A DNA stretch of 64,000 bases from Apricaphanius iberus (GCA_028564705.1 JAPXFQ010001704.1:682001-746000); one strand, 5' to 3'; shown: positions 11,841 through 23,420, counted from the first letter of the stretch. Notes: generated by a model not told the origin, from the sequence alone. Numbers and translations are program-made.

Positions 11841-13892
11841 TTAGAAAATAAATATTCAATACAGCCAATTATATCAGTTTATTATAAGCAATACTGCCTG
11901 CATATAAACAGACAGACAGACCAACACACACACACATTCTCACTGGGCAATATCAGTTCTTAGTAAAATAAACCAAGAGTCAAAATTAAATATTCATTCT
12001 CTGCAGTGAGGTAGAGCAGAGTCAGGCCCAGGGAATTGTCTCCTGTGAAAGAAAGAGAGCTTTGGTCCCTAGTCCTTACAGTGTGTATGACAGGACTGCC
12101 CCCTATATCACCTCAGAGTTTTACACTTACCATCATCTGGAGTGAGAAAGGCATCACTCCTCTGTGGTAAAGCAGAACAGCTTTGCCTTTGTGACCCAGT
12201 CTGCAGCAGAATGCATAACAGTGGCACCGATGACAGGAGCAGATAGTGTCTGAAACAGAATGAAACGTAAAACTAACAAAAGTACAGTTCGGAGCTGAAA
12301 TCACCTTAGCAGAAATTTTCATAGTCATTGATGAAAGTAAAAAACACCCGAGCTCATGGATACCGGCTGCTGCTATCAATGTCCATCACTGTGCATATTG
12401 CTTCCATTTAAAATAATGCTTAGGTGCTGAACGTATACTTGTACCATCGTGTACTTGGGACTGAACTTGCCTTCATATTTAACAGAAGACGAACAAAATG
12501 AAAGGAAAATTAACACTCCAAAATGCATCAATAGTTAACCATGCAATCATTGGCCACTGTGGAATTTTCTGGCATGGAGGTTTTCCATTTTGATCCTAGT
12601 TTCTCTCACATTTGCCATTCTTGCTTGCATCCCACGACACTTCCTCTGTCCAGCATTCTGCAACAAAAACAGAAAAAGCTGAACTAGAAAAGAAGTGGGG
12701 CATGTAGCTAACCCAACTGCCTAGCCAGGCATTCCTTATTTCTGTGGCTTTTGATGCTGGTTCATATGAAAAATGTATGGCTTGGCACAGAATGTAGCTA
12801 CTTAAGGTGGACTATTTGATGTGCCTATAGTGTGTTTCAGGAGTGTGCATTTGTGTCAAATACATACATAGATAATGGAGTGGCTTAGGGGGTAGTGGGG
12901 AAGATATCCTCCCTGTTCCCCTCATAGAAGAGGTCTGGTTGCTTCGCCATTTAAAGTACATACAGTATACCACAGATAAACGTTTCAGTCCCATAGGTTG
13001 AAGGTCTTTGATAAAATCAGGTCAACCAGGATGTATAAAAAAATGCAATAATGGTGTGTATTCTGAAAATGTCCACTTGTTTGTGGCAAGAAAGAAAAGG
13101 TTAGCTGATGTTTTCATCATAAAAAAGTGTGATTTAGAAGACCTTGATGCTTTTTTTACTAGCTGATAAAGCAGACCATAGAAAAAACATTAATTGAATC
13201 AATATATTTCTTGTTGCATTAAGTGCTAACCCCTGTAAAGTGACTTCACCTTTTCTCAACAGAAGCTTTCTTCCATTTTGGTAATATCAACAATGTTTCA
13301 AATTGACTTACAATTCTAAATGGTTCCACTACTAAACTATTACAAGCTCAGTTCCATATTATTGCAGTTTATTTTTCCAGCAATTTATGATTCCTCTCTT
13401 TAAACTAAACTCCACCTCACAAATCCATCAACAAGGTTTAGGTGGGTCACAATTAAAGAAATCCATTTGTATTAGTCAAGTTTCTGAAGTGTAATTTGAG
13501 TTAATACATGTTATTTCCTAGGTTTGCCAAACTATAGACCAGACATAGACCATTCAGTGTGATGACCACAGTTTTACTGCATAAGGACGTTGACAAAAAC
13601 ACTTTTTGGACACAAGATTAAGGCAAAGTCAGAGGCAGGAGATAAAATGAAGAGACTTTCATAAATAAATGCAAACTTTCAGACTCGTATTAGGAAACTC
13701 CAGACTAGGAACATCTGATTCAGAACAGGATACATCTGTGAGTGTAGACTGTGTAGTGAGACAAGGCTAATCAGCAGTCTCTGTCACTATAGTGACATAC
13801 TGTATGCTCTTGGACAAGAATGTCCCATGGCAGGCTAACTGTGAGGCTTCTTTTTTCTCTCCTTCTTCCCACTCCACCCATTATTATTACAA
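11841..13892. other. Mostly unannotated; one weak exon candidate inside
   Basis: Apart from the exon candidate at 12131-12249 (listed separately) I see no gene. A second minus-strand acceptor-like site (pyrimidine tract then GCAG) lies at about 12668-12690, but the frame that follows meets a stop within about 20 codons. Confidence 0.4.
12131..12249 (-). other. Candidate host exon, unknown protein (weak)
   Basis: On the minus strand a good splice acceptor (TTTCATTCTGTTTCAG) ends at 12250 and a good donor (GTAAGTG) starts at 12130, bounding 119 bp. Two of three frames are open. One of them gives HYLLLSSVPLLCILLQ followed by a polar tail, like a signal peptide or membrane segment; the other is Cys/His-rich. 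Paired splice signals arise by chance in sequence of this length, no known domain is recognised and no partner exon is firm, so this is only a pointer. Confidence 0.2.
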
Positions 13893-14063
13893 GTGTTCAA
13901 GTTCTCCCACTTAAAAAGATGAGAGAGGCCTTTAATTTCATCATAGGAGCACCTCATCTATGACTGACCAAATGAGAGAGAGAAAAAATCCAGGAAAAAA
14001 CATTGTCTGATTTTTTAAAAATTTATTAGCAAATTATGGTGAAAAATAAGTATTTGGTGAACA
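13893..14063 (-). mobile_element. Tc1-like inverted repeat, isolated fragment
   Basis: Reads GTTCAAGTTCTCCCACTTAA, GATGAGAGAGGCC, AATCCAGGAAAA, then GTGAAAAATAAGTATTTGGT, which is the reverse of the right-end repeat of the Tc1 remnant at 10371-10561. No transposase follows to the right. It is a solitary end left by deletion, or a short non-autonomous derivative. Confidence 0.8.
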
Positions 14064-15680
14064 TGCACAAGCTTCCCTTTTCATGCCTCACTTAAATTAG
14101 CGGGGATTAAATCTACCTGAGCTTCATTCGTGGAACCGAATAAGCCCTGCATAAACTGCTACGTTAATTCAAATGAGGATATTTCAAATGTACCTCGATT
14201 CTTCTGAGCTAGCTTCACGGAACAGCCCTCAGGCATGCAAGCTGAGGGAAGGAAACTAGAGAGGAAGCTGAGAAGGATGTAAATAATAACCAAGGTGAGT
14301 CACTGATCAAAGAAAAAGCAAGAATAAACTAAGATGGAGACAACAGAATGAAATAGTAAGCAAAGTTTGAGCAAAGGCTGAGCATAGAAAAACAAGGAAC
14401 TAATCAAAATACAAACAGAAGAAACCCAAAAATCCCAGATGCCTAAGGATCAATAGTACAACATGACCAAACTTTTTAAAATTAGAACAGAAAAAAAATA
14501 GTTTCCACTGATCCAAAAATAACTTATTGATAATTAAATTTATGAAATACAGCAATATACACAACAGTTAATAACAGGTAATCTTGTGATTACATTTTTT
14601 TTTATCTCGATTAATTATGGAGACCGTAACAGGTTTACATACATGTATAAAAATCTCAAATTCAGTATAGAAAATAACATGTTGTATTATTTTGCGAAAA
14701 GTGTTTAGAAACATATATATATTTAGCAGCACTGTTTTTTAAGCTTTAGGACTTGAGGCAAATATTTTGGGTATCCTGTCACAAGCTTCTCACAACAATT
14801 TGCTGGAATTTTGGCCTTTGACAGAACTGGTGTAACTGAGTAAGGTTTAGAGATCTCCTGTGTTGCTCGCACATTTCCTCTTAGGGAGCAGTACAGTATA
14901 CTTAGGGTTGCCATCCATTTGGAGAATCAATTTGTACTCAAGCCTTAAAATCTTTAAAGTCTGTAGTCTAAGCAATCTTTGGCAGGTTGCATGGATCTCA
15001 GTCAATATTAACAGGGTTAGTTTGTGATAAATTGTGGAATATTTTATCTCACATGGAACGTGGATGTGATATGCAGAGAAGTGGTTTAATGCATACCCTA
15101 TGTTGAAAGTATATGAATAGTTTTTTTTTGACAAATAGCAGTTATTGGAAGAGGCTTTCGGCAGCATTAGAAATTTTCTTCTGCCATTTTCAAATGACTC
15201 CTCAGCTTTAATTTGAGGCTTTAAATAGAAACAGCCTGCAAATAATGCCATGCATTTCTTTTAGCAATTCAAAACCAATTTTATTGAATCCTGACCTTTA
15301 AAGTGAGCAAAGTAAAATTGAACACAGAAGCACCCAAAAAGAGAGAAGCTTACTTTCAGGGGCTGATACATAGTTGTTCTATATTTGCAGTCTTTCTTCG
15401 TGAAACATGCCTGACAGCCTTCCTAGCAGCTGGCTAATGGCATCATCAGTGTCACTTTAAATGATTCAACCATCTAAGTCCAAACCAGCTCGTTCTACTT
15501 TGTGGAGAATGAGAATATTCCACATTGTGAGCCTGAAAGGACTTACATAACCCTGATACATTTCTACTGCTAATACTGTACATAACAGCATTAAAAAAAA
15601 ACAATGTGTTCAAAGTGTTAAACACTTTAAATATATATTTTTTACCTTTGTCAAAACATAAGAAAGTGAGTCCAAATGCT
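14064..15680. other. No gene recognised
   Basis: The longest open frame (minus, 14847-15251, 134 codons) has no domain or motif I know and biased AT-rich composition. I do not call it a gene. Confidence 0.5.
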
Positions 15681-15689
15681 CTATTAAAT

Positions 15690-15800
15690 CATATCAATTT
15701 TTATTTATAAAGCGCTTTTCAAACTATAAAGCTTCTCAAAGTGCTTTACAGATTAAAATGACCCCACACACCCCCTTTCCAAACCCAAAATAAAACCATC
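15690..15800 (-). repeat. LINE/SINE 3'-end-like repeat
   Basis: TTTTTATTTATAAAGCGCTT and AAAGTGCTTTACAGATTAAA are, on the reverse strand, the CTTTGAG/AGCGCTTTATAAAT tail seen in many fish retroposons. A C-rich and A-rich tract follows to about 15860. Confidence 0.55.
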
Positions 15801-16046
15801 ATCACAACTTCACCCCCCAAACTAACCCATCTCCCATGCACGCACACACATAAAGGTAACAGTAAACAAAGCAACAACGAGCTGAGTACAAATGAGCCAG
15901 GAAACGTCATCATGGGAGCCATCTGCATCGGCAGCAGCAGATTCTCAAATAAATCACATTAATATAATCGGAATTGAATCGGAATAGAAAGTTGATCAAG
16001 CTGCCATTTTCATTTTTTAACTGCATGCTGAGGTGAGTGAATCTGC

Positions 16047-16532
16047 TTAAAGTGACAGTGTGTAGTACATCTTTGAAAAAAGCCATTAAAATAGTATGTA
16101 ATAATAATTACCTAAAGCACATTAATTGCAAAATATTGGCAATAGTGTAAAATATGACTTTAAAAATCAGTTTTAAAATACTCCTCTTTTCAGGGGAAAG
16201 CCATATTAGATGACGTCTTTACTTCTAGAAGAGCCCGGACGGACAAAGCGCACGGAATGCTATTAAAACATTGATTTCCCCTCAAAATGCAAAAAAGTTT
16301 CACCACAAATACATTTTTACCTCTTCGCTAGTTCCGAGCGATGAAAGAGAGACTGATGTGCTCATCATGTTACTGCAAATAGATCATTCTCAGGGAATTG
16401 AGCGTTTGAAAACTGCACTAGCTGGACCTCCGTTGTTGAGTTTCTTACTCAAAGACACGGATACCGCATGCTTGTGATAATTTAGGTATGCACTGCCCCC
16501 TACTGGCCAAAAATTACACACCGTGCCTTTAA
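16047..16532. mobile_element. TTAA-bounded MITE (486 bp)
   Basis: The left end TTAAAGTGACAGTGTGTA faces a reversed right end TTAAAGGCACGGTGTGTAA, giving inverted repeats of about 18 bp that start with TTAA on both sides, the target signature of piggyBac-like transposases. Inside the right end is GCACTGCCCCCTACTGGCC. The 68-codon open frame at 16271-16477 lies within it and is not a gene. A related right end occurs at 46400-46566. Confidence 0.8.
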
Positions 16533-18569
16533 GTGCATACAGCATAGTGTGTACTAAGATTGCATGTTATTATTATGGCTCATTGCAGGTATAGTTGACA
16601 TGCAGTGGCATTGATTTTGTAGAGATGTTATGCATGTGACATACGAATTGTGCCAGAGCATTAGTATTCAAATGTTTTTGACATATTGAAAAATTCCAGC
16701 TCTCATCATGAGAGAAGGAAAAATGATGCCAAAAACACAAGCAGAATATTCAGTGAAGCATGTGAATAAAGAGTGTGTGACAGTGCGTGTAAGCAGCTGC
16801 TCAATCAAGCCAGTTGCAATGATTGAATCACATCTATTTCGACTGGAAGCCAATGATAAGGCTATATTTGCCAGTTTGCATGGCTAATATAAGCTCCCAA
16901 CCCCCAATTTTGATTAAATCATTCAGTTGCAGAATAATACAAATAACCCATAAATAATTTTGGCTGAAGGACACAATTATAAGGTAACACATTTTTTTTC
17001 AAGCATGTGGCCAGTACTACTCCTCAGTGTGTAACAACGCATTCAAGCAGTCAAGGTATGAAACAAAATGTAACTGAGGAAGTATTGGGGTTCTATATGC
17101 CCTGCAGTGATACCAAACACACTTACATGTGACATTCGTCTTTTGATGATTCCTCCCTGCCTTGTGGATCTGCAGCAAAGGTTTCTGACCCACCCTCATA
17201 CTGTCCTTTTACTGCTCTTCACTCCCTTCACCTCTTCCCTTTTGCTGTGAAATAGAGTTGAGGAGATAAAGAGCAAACACAAGTGTGTTAGTGTCAGTCA
17301 AGCTTCCAGGAAGGGCAAGTTCAAATTTCTACACTGAAAAATAAAATAAAAATACTGTGCAGCAAAAAAGCGAGACAATTCAATCTACTGAAAAATGCTC
17401 TGGAGATTATATCATTGCTCAAGCCAGCTCCTGATCTTTTTGAGATAAATGTGTGCCGCACATTTGACAGGCTGATAGTGAGAAATGCTAAGGCTGTAAT
17501 TCTTGAGAAAACATGTGCCTCAATCAACCATCCTTAGCTAGGTGACCCTGCAATTATTGCTCAGGTTAATTTTGTTTACTAAGCGGAAGATGAATTAAAA
17601 AAATTACAAATGTACGTTTTTATGTGTTAAAAACATTTACTGTACAACTGTTACAAAAACTAGGGGCATTGTATTATCACAGGTACATTTTTTTTCTGTA
17701 AGCACTGATCCTTTCTGAATTACACTTGCAGGTGCTTTTTTTCTTTCTTTTGTTCTTTTGTATACGAGATAAAAGCTGACCACATCTCTTTTAGTTTATT
17801 TGGTTTAATGCAGTGGTTAGGCCCCCCTTACACTTATAAAAATAATGTTCACAATTGTAATTATTGAAAACAATTGTACTTATTACTTTTGTAAATTCAT
17901 TTGTTTTATGTATTATATTTACTATGTAGCAGTAGATACCATTGCTTTCAATACATATGAATGCCTCTCTGTGCATGATTGGGTTAAAACATAAAGAACT
18001 TGAGGGGGGGAAAAAAATAAGAAAGTCATCAGTAACTGGTGTGATCCTACTGTGATGTCACTTTATCTGCCAGGTGGAGCTGTGTGTTTGTGCTCTGGAA
18101 CATTGACTTTGGTCCGTTTAACATTGCTTTCACAAATATGCTACTATGTGCAAGATTTCGTTAAAAACAATTGTTACAGTACAATTTGTGGCCCATATCC
18201 CTGACCTCTTCCTTCAAAAAGATGTGAAACCCATCTTGCCACTTAAAGACCCTGGATAACACCTTTATACATGACAGTTATTGGGACTTGCTGTGAAACA
18301 GAACAGCTGTCTGTTGCAGCCCATTTCCCCGCACAGTGCTGCAAAAATTGGGACTTTGATAGGTTGTGTTTTGATTTAGTTAACTGTGCTGAAGACATCA
18401 ATCATTACATAATTTGGTTGGAGGCTTGGCTATAGGTGCTAGTGTGTCATTGAGTGCACCTTAATATTGGGAGACAGGACTCATAAACACCTGCAGCTTT
18501 ATGGCCCCATAGTTTATTCGGCTTGTTATGATTCAAAGCTGAGACCATAGACTGTAATTCAACTTTTGT

Positions 18570-18604
18570 ACTTCCCTGCACAATGGTCCTTTGTGCAGGG
18601 AAGT
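18570..18604. repeat. Perfect 14-bp inverted repeat (hairpin)
   Basis: ACTTCCCTGCACAA, a 7-base loop TGGTCCT, then TTGTGCAGGGAAGT. All 14 pairs match. No flanking element explains it. Confidence 0.85.
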
Positions 18605-18877
18605 GTATAATCCTCCAAAGTTTAACAAAGTGCTACTAAGTGCAAAACTTTAAATGAGCTCCCTTGAGCATTTACAGGTGTTTGGTGTAACAAAACCAAT
18701 GGCAAGTTTAGTTTGAAATTATTTCAAGATTGGTTCCGTTTAGTGATTAGTAATTAACAGTTAAGACAGCTAGAGAATATGGCATAGGCCTATGGCTGAT
18801 GGCTAATTGATTGATTGACGTTTTACCTACGATGCTGTAACTGAAGGACTGCTCTGTGCTTTGTGTGGGCTATAGTA

Positions 18878-18901
18878 ACACACACACACACACACACACA
18901 A
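18878..18901. repeat. (AC)n microsatellite
   Basis: Uninterrupted dinucleotide run of twelve units. Confidence 0.95.
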
Positions 18902-19112
18902 ATCAGGAGTCAGTGCATTAATTTTAAATCCATTCGTGTTCCATGTATTAAAAAGCTTGCTATTCTAGCTATGAACAATCTAAAGTTAAAGTTGTATGAG
19001 GTTCCATGTAGGACATAATGTATGTTTCTCTCTCCCTCATACCAATAAAAGTATGCATATACCACTAGCAACATTCTCTAATTTTCTCAAAATTAACAAG
19101 TCCACACATACA

Positions 19113-19690
19113 TACAAGTAGTCTCCATTGGCTCCTAGTTAAATCCAGAATAGAGTTAATAATCAGGCTCCATTGTACATCAGAGATGTGATTGTTCCAT
19201 ATGTTCGTAAAAGAGCACTTTGTTCTCAGAATGCAGGTTTACTGGTGGTTCCCAGGATTTCTAAAAGTGGAATGGGAGGCAGATTTTTTAGTTATCAGGC
19301 TCCTCTCCAGTGGAACCAGCTCCCAGTTTTAGTCCGTGAGGCAGATACTCTGTCTATTTTTAAGACTAAGTTTAAAACCTTCCTTTTTGATAAAGCTTGT
19401 AGTAGCTTCTAGAATGGCTTAGGTTATCCTGAGTTATCTCTGTAGTTTTGCTGCTATAGGCTTAGACTGTTGGAGGACAGACTGACCACTTTTCTTCACT
19501 CTTACTTTTCTCTTCTCCTACTCTCCAGATAAATTTTTTCTGCTGTTATTGCAATTATTAACCTCGTTTTTCTCTCAGTGTTTCTCTCTCCATAGAGGCT
19601 CTGCCCGGTCTGGTGTCTTGGTCAACTATGGTGCCCCGTGCTGGATGGTGAACATCGGTCATATGAGTAACCAGATAGTAACCACATAGT
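19113..19690 (+). mobile_element. 5'-truncated L2-like LINE: end of ORF2 and 3' UTR
   Basis: The plus strand encodes the C-terminal end of an L2-type ORF2: SLHWLLVKSRIEL at about 19120, then RDVIVPYVRKRALCSQNAG, FFSYQAPLQWNQLP and TLSIFKTKFKTFLFDKA, stopping at 19412. The 3' UTR that follows carries CATAGAGGCTCTGCCCGGTC, shared with the LINE tails at 27676-28106. The reverse transcriptase core is missing, as is usual for 5'-truncated copies. Its terminal tail is not seen, so the 3' end is probably cut near 19690. Confidence 0.88.
19173..19412 (+). pseudogene. LINE ORF2 C-terminal fragment
   Basis: Seventy-nine codons open to a natural stop. The conserved tail blocks FSYQAPLQWNQLP and FKTKFKTFLFDKA identify the end of an L2-like ORF2. 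There is no start of its own; the apparent first Met lies inside the truncated protein. Confidence 0.85.
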
Positions 19691-20149
19691 GCACATCATA
19701 CACTAAGATATCCCAAATAACTGCCACTAGAGTTGTCAGAAAAAAGAGGGACATCAAATTACTTGTTCAAGCCAAGGTGCATTACTATTTTAAAATTTTC
19801 TTAAGCAAAAATATATATTTGGTACATGGCGGCTAAAGCATTAAGGAAACAAGCAGCAATAGCGGTAAATATGGCCTTACATACCTTCAACAACACTGCT
19901 GCCGTCTTTTTCTGTCATAATCTGAAACCATTGATAATCTCCTTTACGGTTGCCATGTTTGTTTTGGCCTGAGTCCGTAAATCTGAGTTCTGTAATCTGT
20001 GACTGCCCCGTAGTGGAACTCTCCAGTAGTACGTGCAGTGAGCAAGCGAACGTCCCCAAGACACAGCCTGTTGATTAATAGTTGCTGGTGTCAATGTGTG
20101 GTTAAAAAGGAAGTATATTTCTGGCCTTACTGTTGAAATGAAAAAGTGA

Positions 20150-20347
20150 GTATTGGCAAAACTGGTAATTGTTTCTATGAGGCGGTGGGAAGTGCTACTG
20201 GAAGCTGCTGAAAGTAACTAATGAAGTAATTTGTAATCTAATGCAATTACTTTTAAAATAAAGTAATCAGTAAAATAACTAATATACTTTTGAAAGGAGT
20301 AGTCAGTAATCAGATTACTTTTTCAAAGTAACTGTGGCAACACTGGA
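20150..20347. repeat. Right end of a hAT-like dispersed repeat
   Basis: AAAGTAACTAATGAAGTAA, several AAGTAATCAGT-like motifs, then AAAGTAACTGTGGCAACACTG. The reversed end CAGTGTTGCCACAGTTACTT is typical of CAGTGTTG-ended hAT repeats of fish. The left end is not clear; an AGAGTTGTCAG at 19731 is a weak candidate, and no target duplication was found. Confidence 0.6.
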
Positions 20348-20530
20348 TACAAGTACAGCACAATCTTAATAGATTGTTGCACCAGTGTCTTTTTTTAAAC
20401 AAAGTAAAAAAAGTCAGTCTATATGTTTTTATTCTATTGTTAGACAGCTCAGACTGAGTTGTTTAGTCTCTATAATAAAGCGGCATCCAAAATGAACAAA
20501 AGGATATCTCTCATTTGGTACAGAAAGACT

Positions 20531-21255
20531 TGTAACCCGTATGAAAATTGGGTTAATAATTATTTATTTTAATTTGTAATTCTTATTACTTTTCGTTTTA
20601 AAAGGAAAAAGAGTATTGGTTTTATTTTGAAAACCGGAATTTTATTTTGAAAGCAACCGGAAGTTGTATGCGCTAAATTAGCAGAGTAGCTTTACACCGA
20701 ACATTACAGACGGAGCAGAATTGATGTTTCTTCCATGAGAGAAAAAAGAGATTGGAGAACTGTCGAGGAAGCACTTTCTGTCCAGTTCTGTGGAAAACTC
20801 TTCTTGAGAATGGAATGAAGTCCAGTCCTGGTGATCTAGAAGGTTGACTAGTGATCCAGTCGATGGCGAGCCTCCCAGTTGGAAATTGAGTCTTCCAGTG
20901 TACGTCGAGATTCTTCTATAATCACTCAGCGATTCAGTGGTAGGACTGTATATGTTCCACAGAGCGACACCCACACGGTGCCATCTTTGATCCCTCCTTC
21001 TTTTTTTTTTGTCTGACTTGAACTTTGAATTAAGTAAACGGACCAATCCCTGGATTGAACATTGAATGGACATTTTATTTTATTCTATGTATATATATAT
21101 AGTTATTGGGCCCATAGGTTGTAAGTATTGTATACTGGTTTGTGATATTTCAACACTAAAGTGTATTCACAATCAATACCTGTGTCTTTGGGTTATTGTT
21201 TTACTACCAGCTCCTACGGACCTAGACTGAGACGTGTACTCTGAAGTGGGTTACA
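20531..21255 (+). mobile_element. Solo LTR (725 bp), TGTAACCC...GGGTTACA
   Basis: The ends TGTAACCC and GGGTTACA are perfect 8-base inverted repeats with the TG...CA of LTRs. GACT lies directly outside both ends (20527-20530 and 21256-21259), a 4-bp target duplication. Plus orientation is inferred from the right third, which has the look of an R-U5 region (GTGTCTTTGGGTTATTG). The 131-codon minus-strand frame at 20678-21073 lies wholly inside and is not a gene. No primer site or gag/pol follows, so recombination has removed the body. Ty3/gypsy or ERV are both possible. Confidence 0.85.
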
Positions 21256-21259
21256 GACT

Positions 21260-21756
21260 GATTATGTTCTTTTTTTGGGGTTCATTCTGGAGTTTTCCAG
21301 GTCTCAGGCAACTATCTAAGATAGAGTCATGTATAAAGCATTAAGTTTGGGTTTGTAAAATTAATTTCATTTTTATCACTGGTTACCATTTTATGTTGTT
21401 GAAATACATTTTATTAAATTCTATTTACATTGACGCACAAAGATAAGTACAATGATGGATTAATTTAATGTAACCGTGGGCTGATTCATTAAAATTATTC
21501 AGTGTTCTCTGTCGTGAAAGGTTTTATCTTCTTTCTTTAAACAAGGATGAGGGTGCAGTCCTAATCAGCATTTTTCTTATATTTTACTAAGCAGCTGGGC
21601 CAGGATAATACAGTTGTCCAGACCTAGGCCAAGTTCAAACTCCTTCACACCCTCTCGTGACTGAAACCAATATGCCTCAAGTAAATAAATAAATTATCTT
21701 CCTCACTCCTTCCAACAGTCTACTCTCCCAATTTTAACAAAACACCTCAAACTCAG
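21260..21756. other. No gene recognised
   Basis: AT-rich spacer to the right of the solo LTR. Confidence 0.5.
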
Positions 21757-21960
21757 TATGTTTACATGCATATCTATATCAAGCTTTTGGAAGTAATCGG
21801 ACTAATAGTTTAGCCAAAGTTGAGCGTCGAGTCCCAGTTTACGTCACTCAGAAAATGCTCCCTGTCACGCTGATATTCTTCCGTTGGACTAGAGTCACAC
21901 AGATAGTAAAAATATTCTAAACAAAGTCAGTGAAGTAGATGGAGTAAAAGTAAGTACTAT
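21757..21960. repeat. Dispersed repeat, copy 1 of a pair (other at 25444-25560)
   Basis: CAGTATGTTTACATGCATAT, then AGC-TTTTGGA and AATCGG, occur in the same order in the second copy. The motif GTTTACATGCA is common at ends of fish DNA transposons. Boundaries and class not resolved. Confidence 0.6.
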
Positions 21961-22608
21961 ACTGTTACACTCTTTGCTGGTTATTCTGTTGTTGTTGATC
22001 CCCCTTCCACGATCTCCTTACTTGACGAAGGGGCTCGACTCTTGCAAATCATCTGTCTCCATTTACTCCTATCCTCTGCATCCTTTACCCTCACACCAAC
22101 TAACTTCAGTCCACATCAAAAAATCTCCTTTTCCTTCTATCAATATAAGTGTTATCTCTCCTCTGAACATGTCCAAACCATCTCAGTCTCGTCTCTCTGA
22201 TTTAATCCCCAAAACATCTAACATGACTTGTCTCTCTAATGTACTCATACCTGATCCCATCCATTCTTGTCACTCCCAACCAGAATTTCAATATCTCGAG
22301 TTGTGCAACCTCCAGTTTTGCTTCCTGTCTTTTCCTCATTGGCACTGTCTCTAGACCATACAACATCGCTGGTCTATCGCTGTACACCTCTCCATTCTTG
22401 CTGAAACCCTATTATCACACATCACAAATGACACCTTTCTCCATACATTCCAAACATGCTTCTTCACCTTTTTCCACACTCTCCATTTCTTTGGACTGTT
22501 GAACTGAAGTAGTTAAAGTTCTCTACTTCCTTCATTTAAATTCCCTGTAACTTCACCGTTCCACTTGTGTCTCTCTAGTTTACACACATGTATTCTCATC
22601 TTTCTTCC

Positions 22609-22795
22609 TTCCCACTGTCGCTGCATGCTTGCTCAGTATGAGGGATTGCTGAGAATTCCACGACGCAATCTTCTGTGGTTCTCTAATTTCTACACTAAAC
22701 ATTGTATTGTAATAACTCTTTTTGTAAAGTGCCTTGAGATGACATCTGTTGTGAAATGGCGCTATATAAATAAACTGAATTGAATTAAATTCTGT
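22609..22795 (+). mobile_element. L2-like LINE 3' tail nested in the RTE element
   Basis: Contains CTGCATGCTTGCTCAGTATG, AAAGTGCCTTGAGATGACAT, TGTTGTGAAATGGCGCTATA and a TGAATTGAATT tail. The same blocks end the copies at 27676-28106 and 24530-24616. It is severely 5'-truncated, under 190 bp. Its position inside an RTE coding frame shows it is the younger insertion. Confidence 0.9.
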
Positions 22796-23130
22796 CTTGC
22801 TGCGAATAATCTTAATCCCTCTCTTTTCCAGTGTACACCTACATCTCTCTAGCTTTTCCTCTACCGGCACCCTAGTCTTGCCGCAGATCACAATATCATC
22901 TGCAAACATCATAGTCCATGGACATTCCTGTCTAACCTCATCTGTCATCCTGTGCATCAACAAAGCAAACAAAAAGGGGCTCAGGGTTGATCCTTGATGC
23001 AGTCCCACCTCCACCTTAAACTCCTCTGTCACTTCTACTTCACACCTCACTGCTGTCTCACAGGTATCATACTGTCCTGAACCACTCTAACATACTTATC
23101 TGCCACTCCAGACTGCCTCATGCAAAATCA
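22796..23130 (-). pseudogene. RTE reverse transcriptase core fragment
   Basis: Shows the LHQGSxLSPFLFALLM motif and the FADD active-site box, with two of the catalytic aspartates. It ends abruptly after RSKTEF, where the L2 tail begins. The fingers domain upstream is absent. Resumption of RTE sequence beyond the insertion confirms one original gene. Confidence 0.87.
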
Positions 23131-23155
23131 CTGCCTTTCTCTTGGCACCCTGTCA

Positions 23156-23420
23156 TTAGGGCTGCAACAAACGATTATTTGGATAATGGATTAATCGGAT
23201 GGAGTCAAATTTTAAAAAGTGCTTTTGAAACGTTTAGGTTCTCCTTCCTTCACTTTATGTAACAACTGAATATTATTAGAAAACAGTTCAATAGCTCTCA
23301 GAAGTATATGCTATCACCTCAAATGTCTTACAGCTGTTGAAATATTTAATAAATAATAAATGAAAATAGTTTTAAATGGCTATGCTTCATCAAAGTGCTG
23401 TAAGGACAAATGTGCCAAAA
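23156..23420 (+). repeat. Left end of a hAT-like repeat (TAGGGCTGCAAC end)
   Basis: TAGGGCTGCAACAAACGATT then GATTAATCGGAT is a well-known fish hAT-type terminus. The matching right end was not found within 2 kb, so only the left end is called. Directly follows the RTE element. Confidence 0.6.

Larger units (their letters stand above)
16533..19112. other. No gene recognised; (AC)n and one hairpin
   Basis: AT-rich DNA with a CA microsatellite at 18878-18901 and a 14-bp perfect hairpin at 18570-18604. Open frames at 16668-17976 are short and featureless. Confidence 0.5.
21975..23155 (-). mobile_element. RTE-like LINE fragment, interrupted by an L2 3' end
   Basis: On the minus strand the reverse transcriptase core appears at 23130-22796 (VGLHQGSTLSPFLFALLM, then the catalytic box MMFADDIVICG) and the C-terminal domain at about 22600-21990 (AMLYGLETVPMRKRQEAKLE, then LGVTRMDGIRYEYIR). 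These are the motifs of RTE-clade elements such as fish Rex3. The two halves are separated by 22609-22795, a plus-strand L2 tail that inserted into this element. There is also a frameshift or stop in the C-terminal half, so the element is dead. Confidence 0.88.

Noticed and set aside
12590..12668. Second exon on the minus strand, starting after a good acceptor near 12669
   Set aside because: The only protein-like frame meets a TAG after about 20 codons, and the possible donor before it does not give the phase needed to join the hydrophobic frame of 12131-12249.
14847..15251. 134-codon minus frame as a gene
   Set aside because: No recognisable domain, AT-driven composition and no supporting splice or promoter signals.
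20678..21073. 131-codon minus-strand open frame
   Set aside because: Lies entirely inside a solo LTR with defined ends and target duplication.
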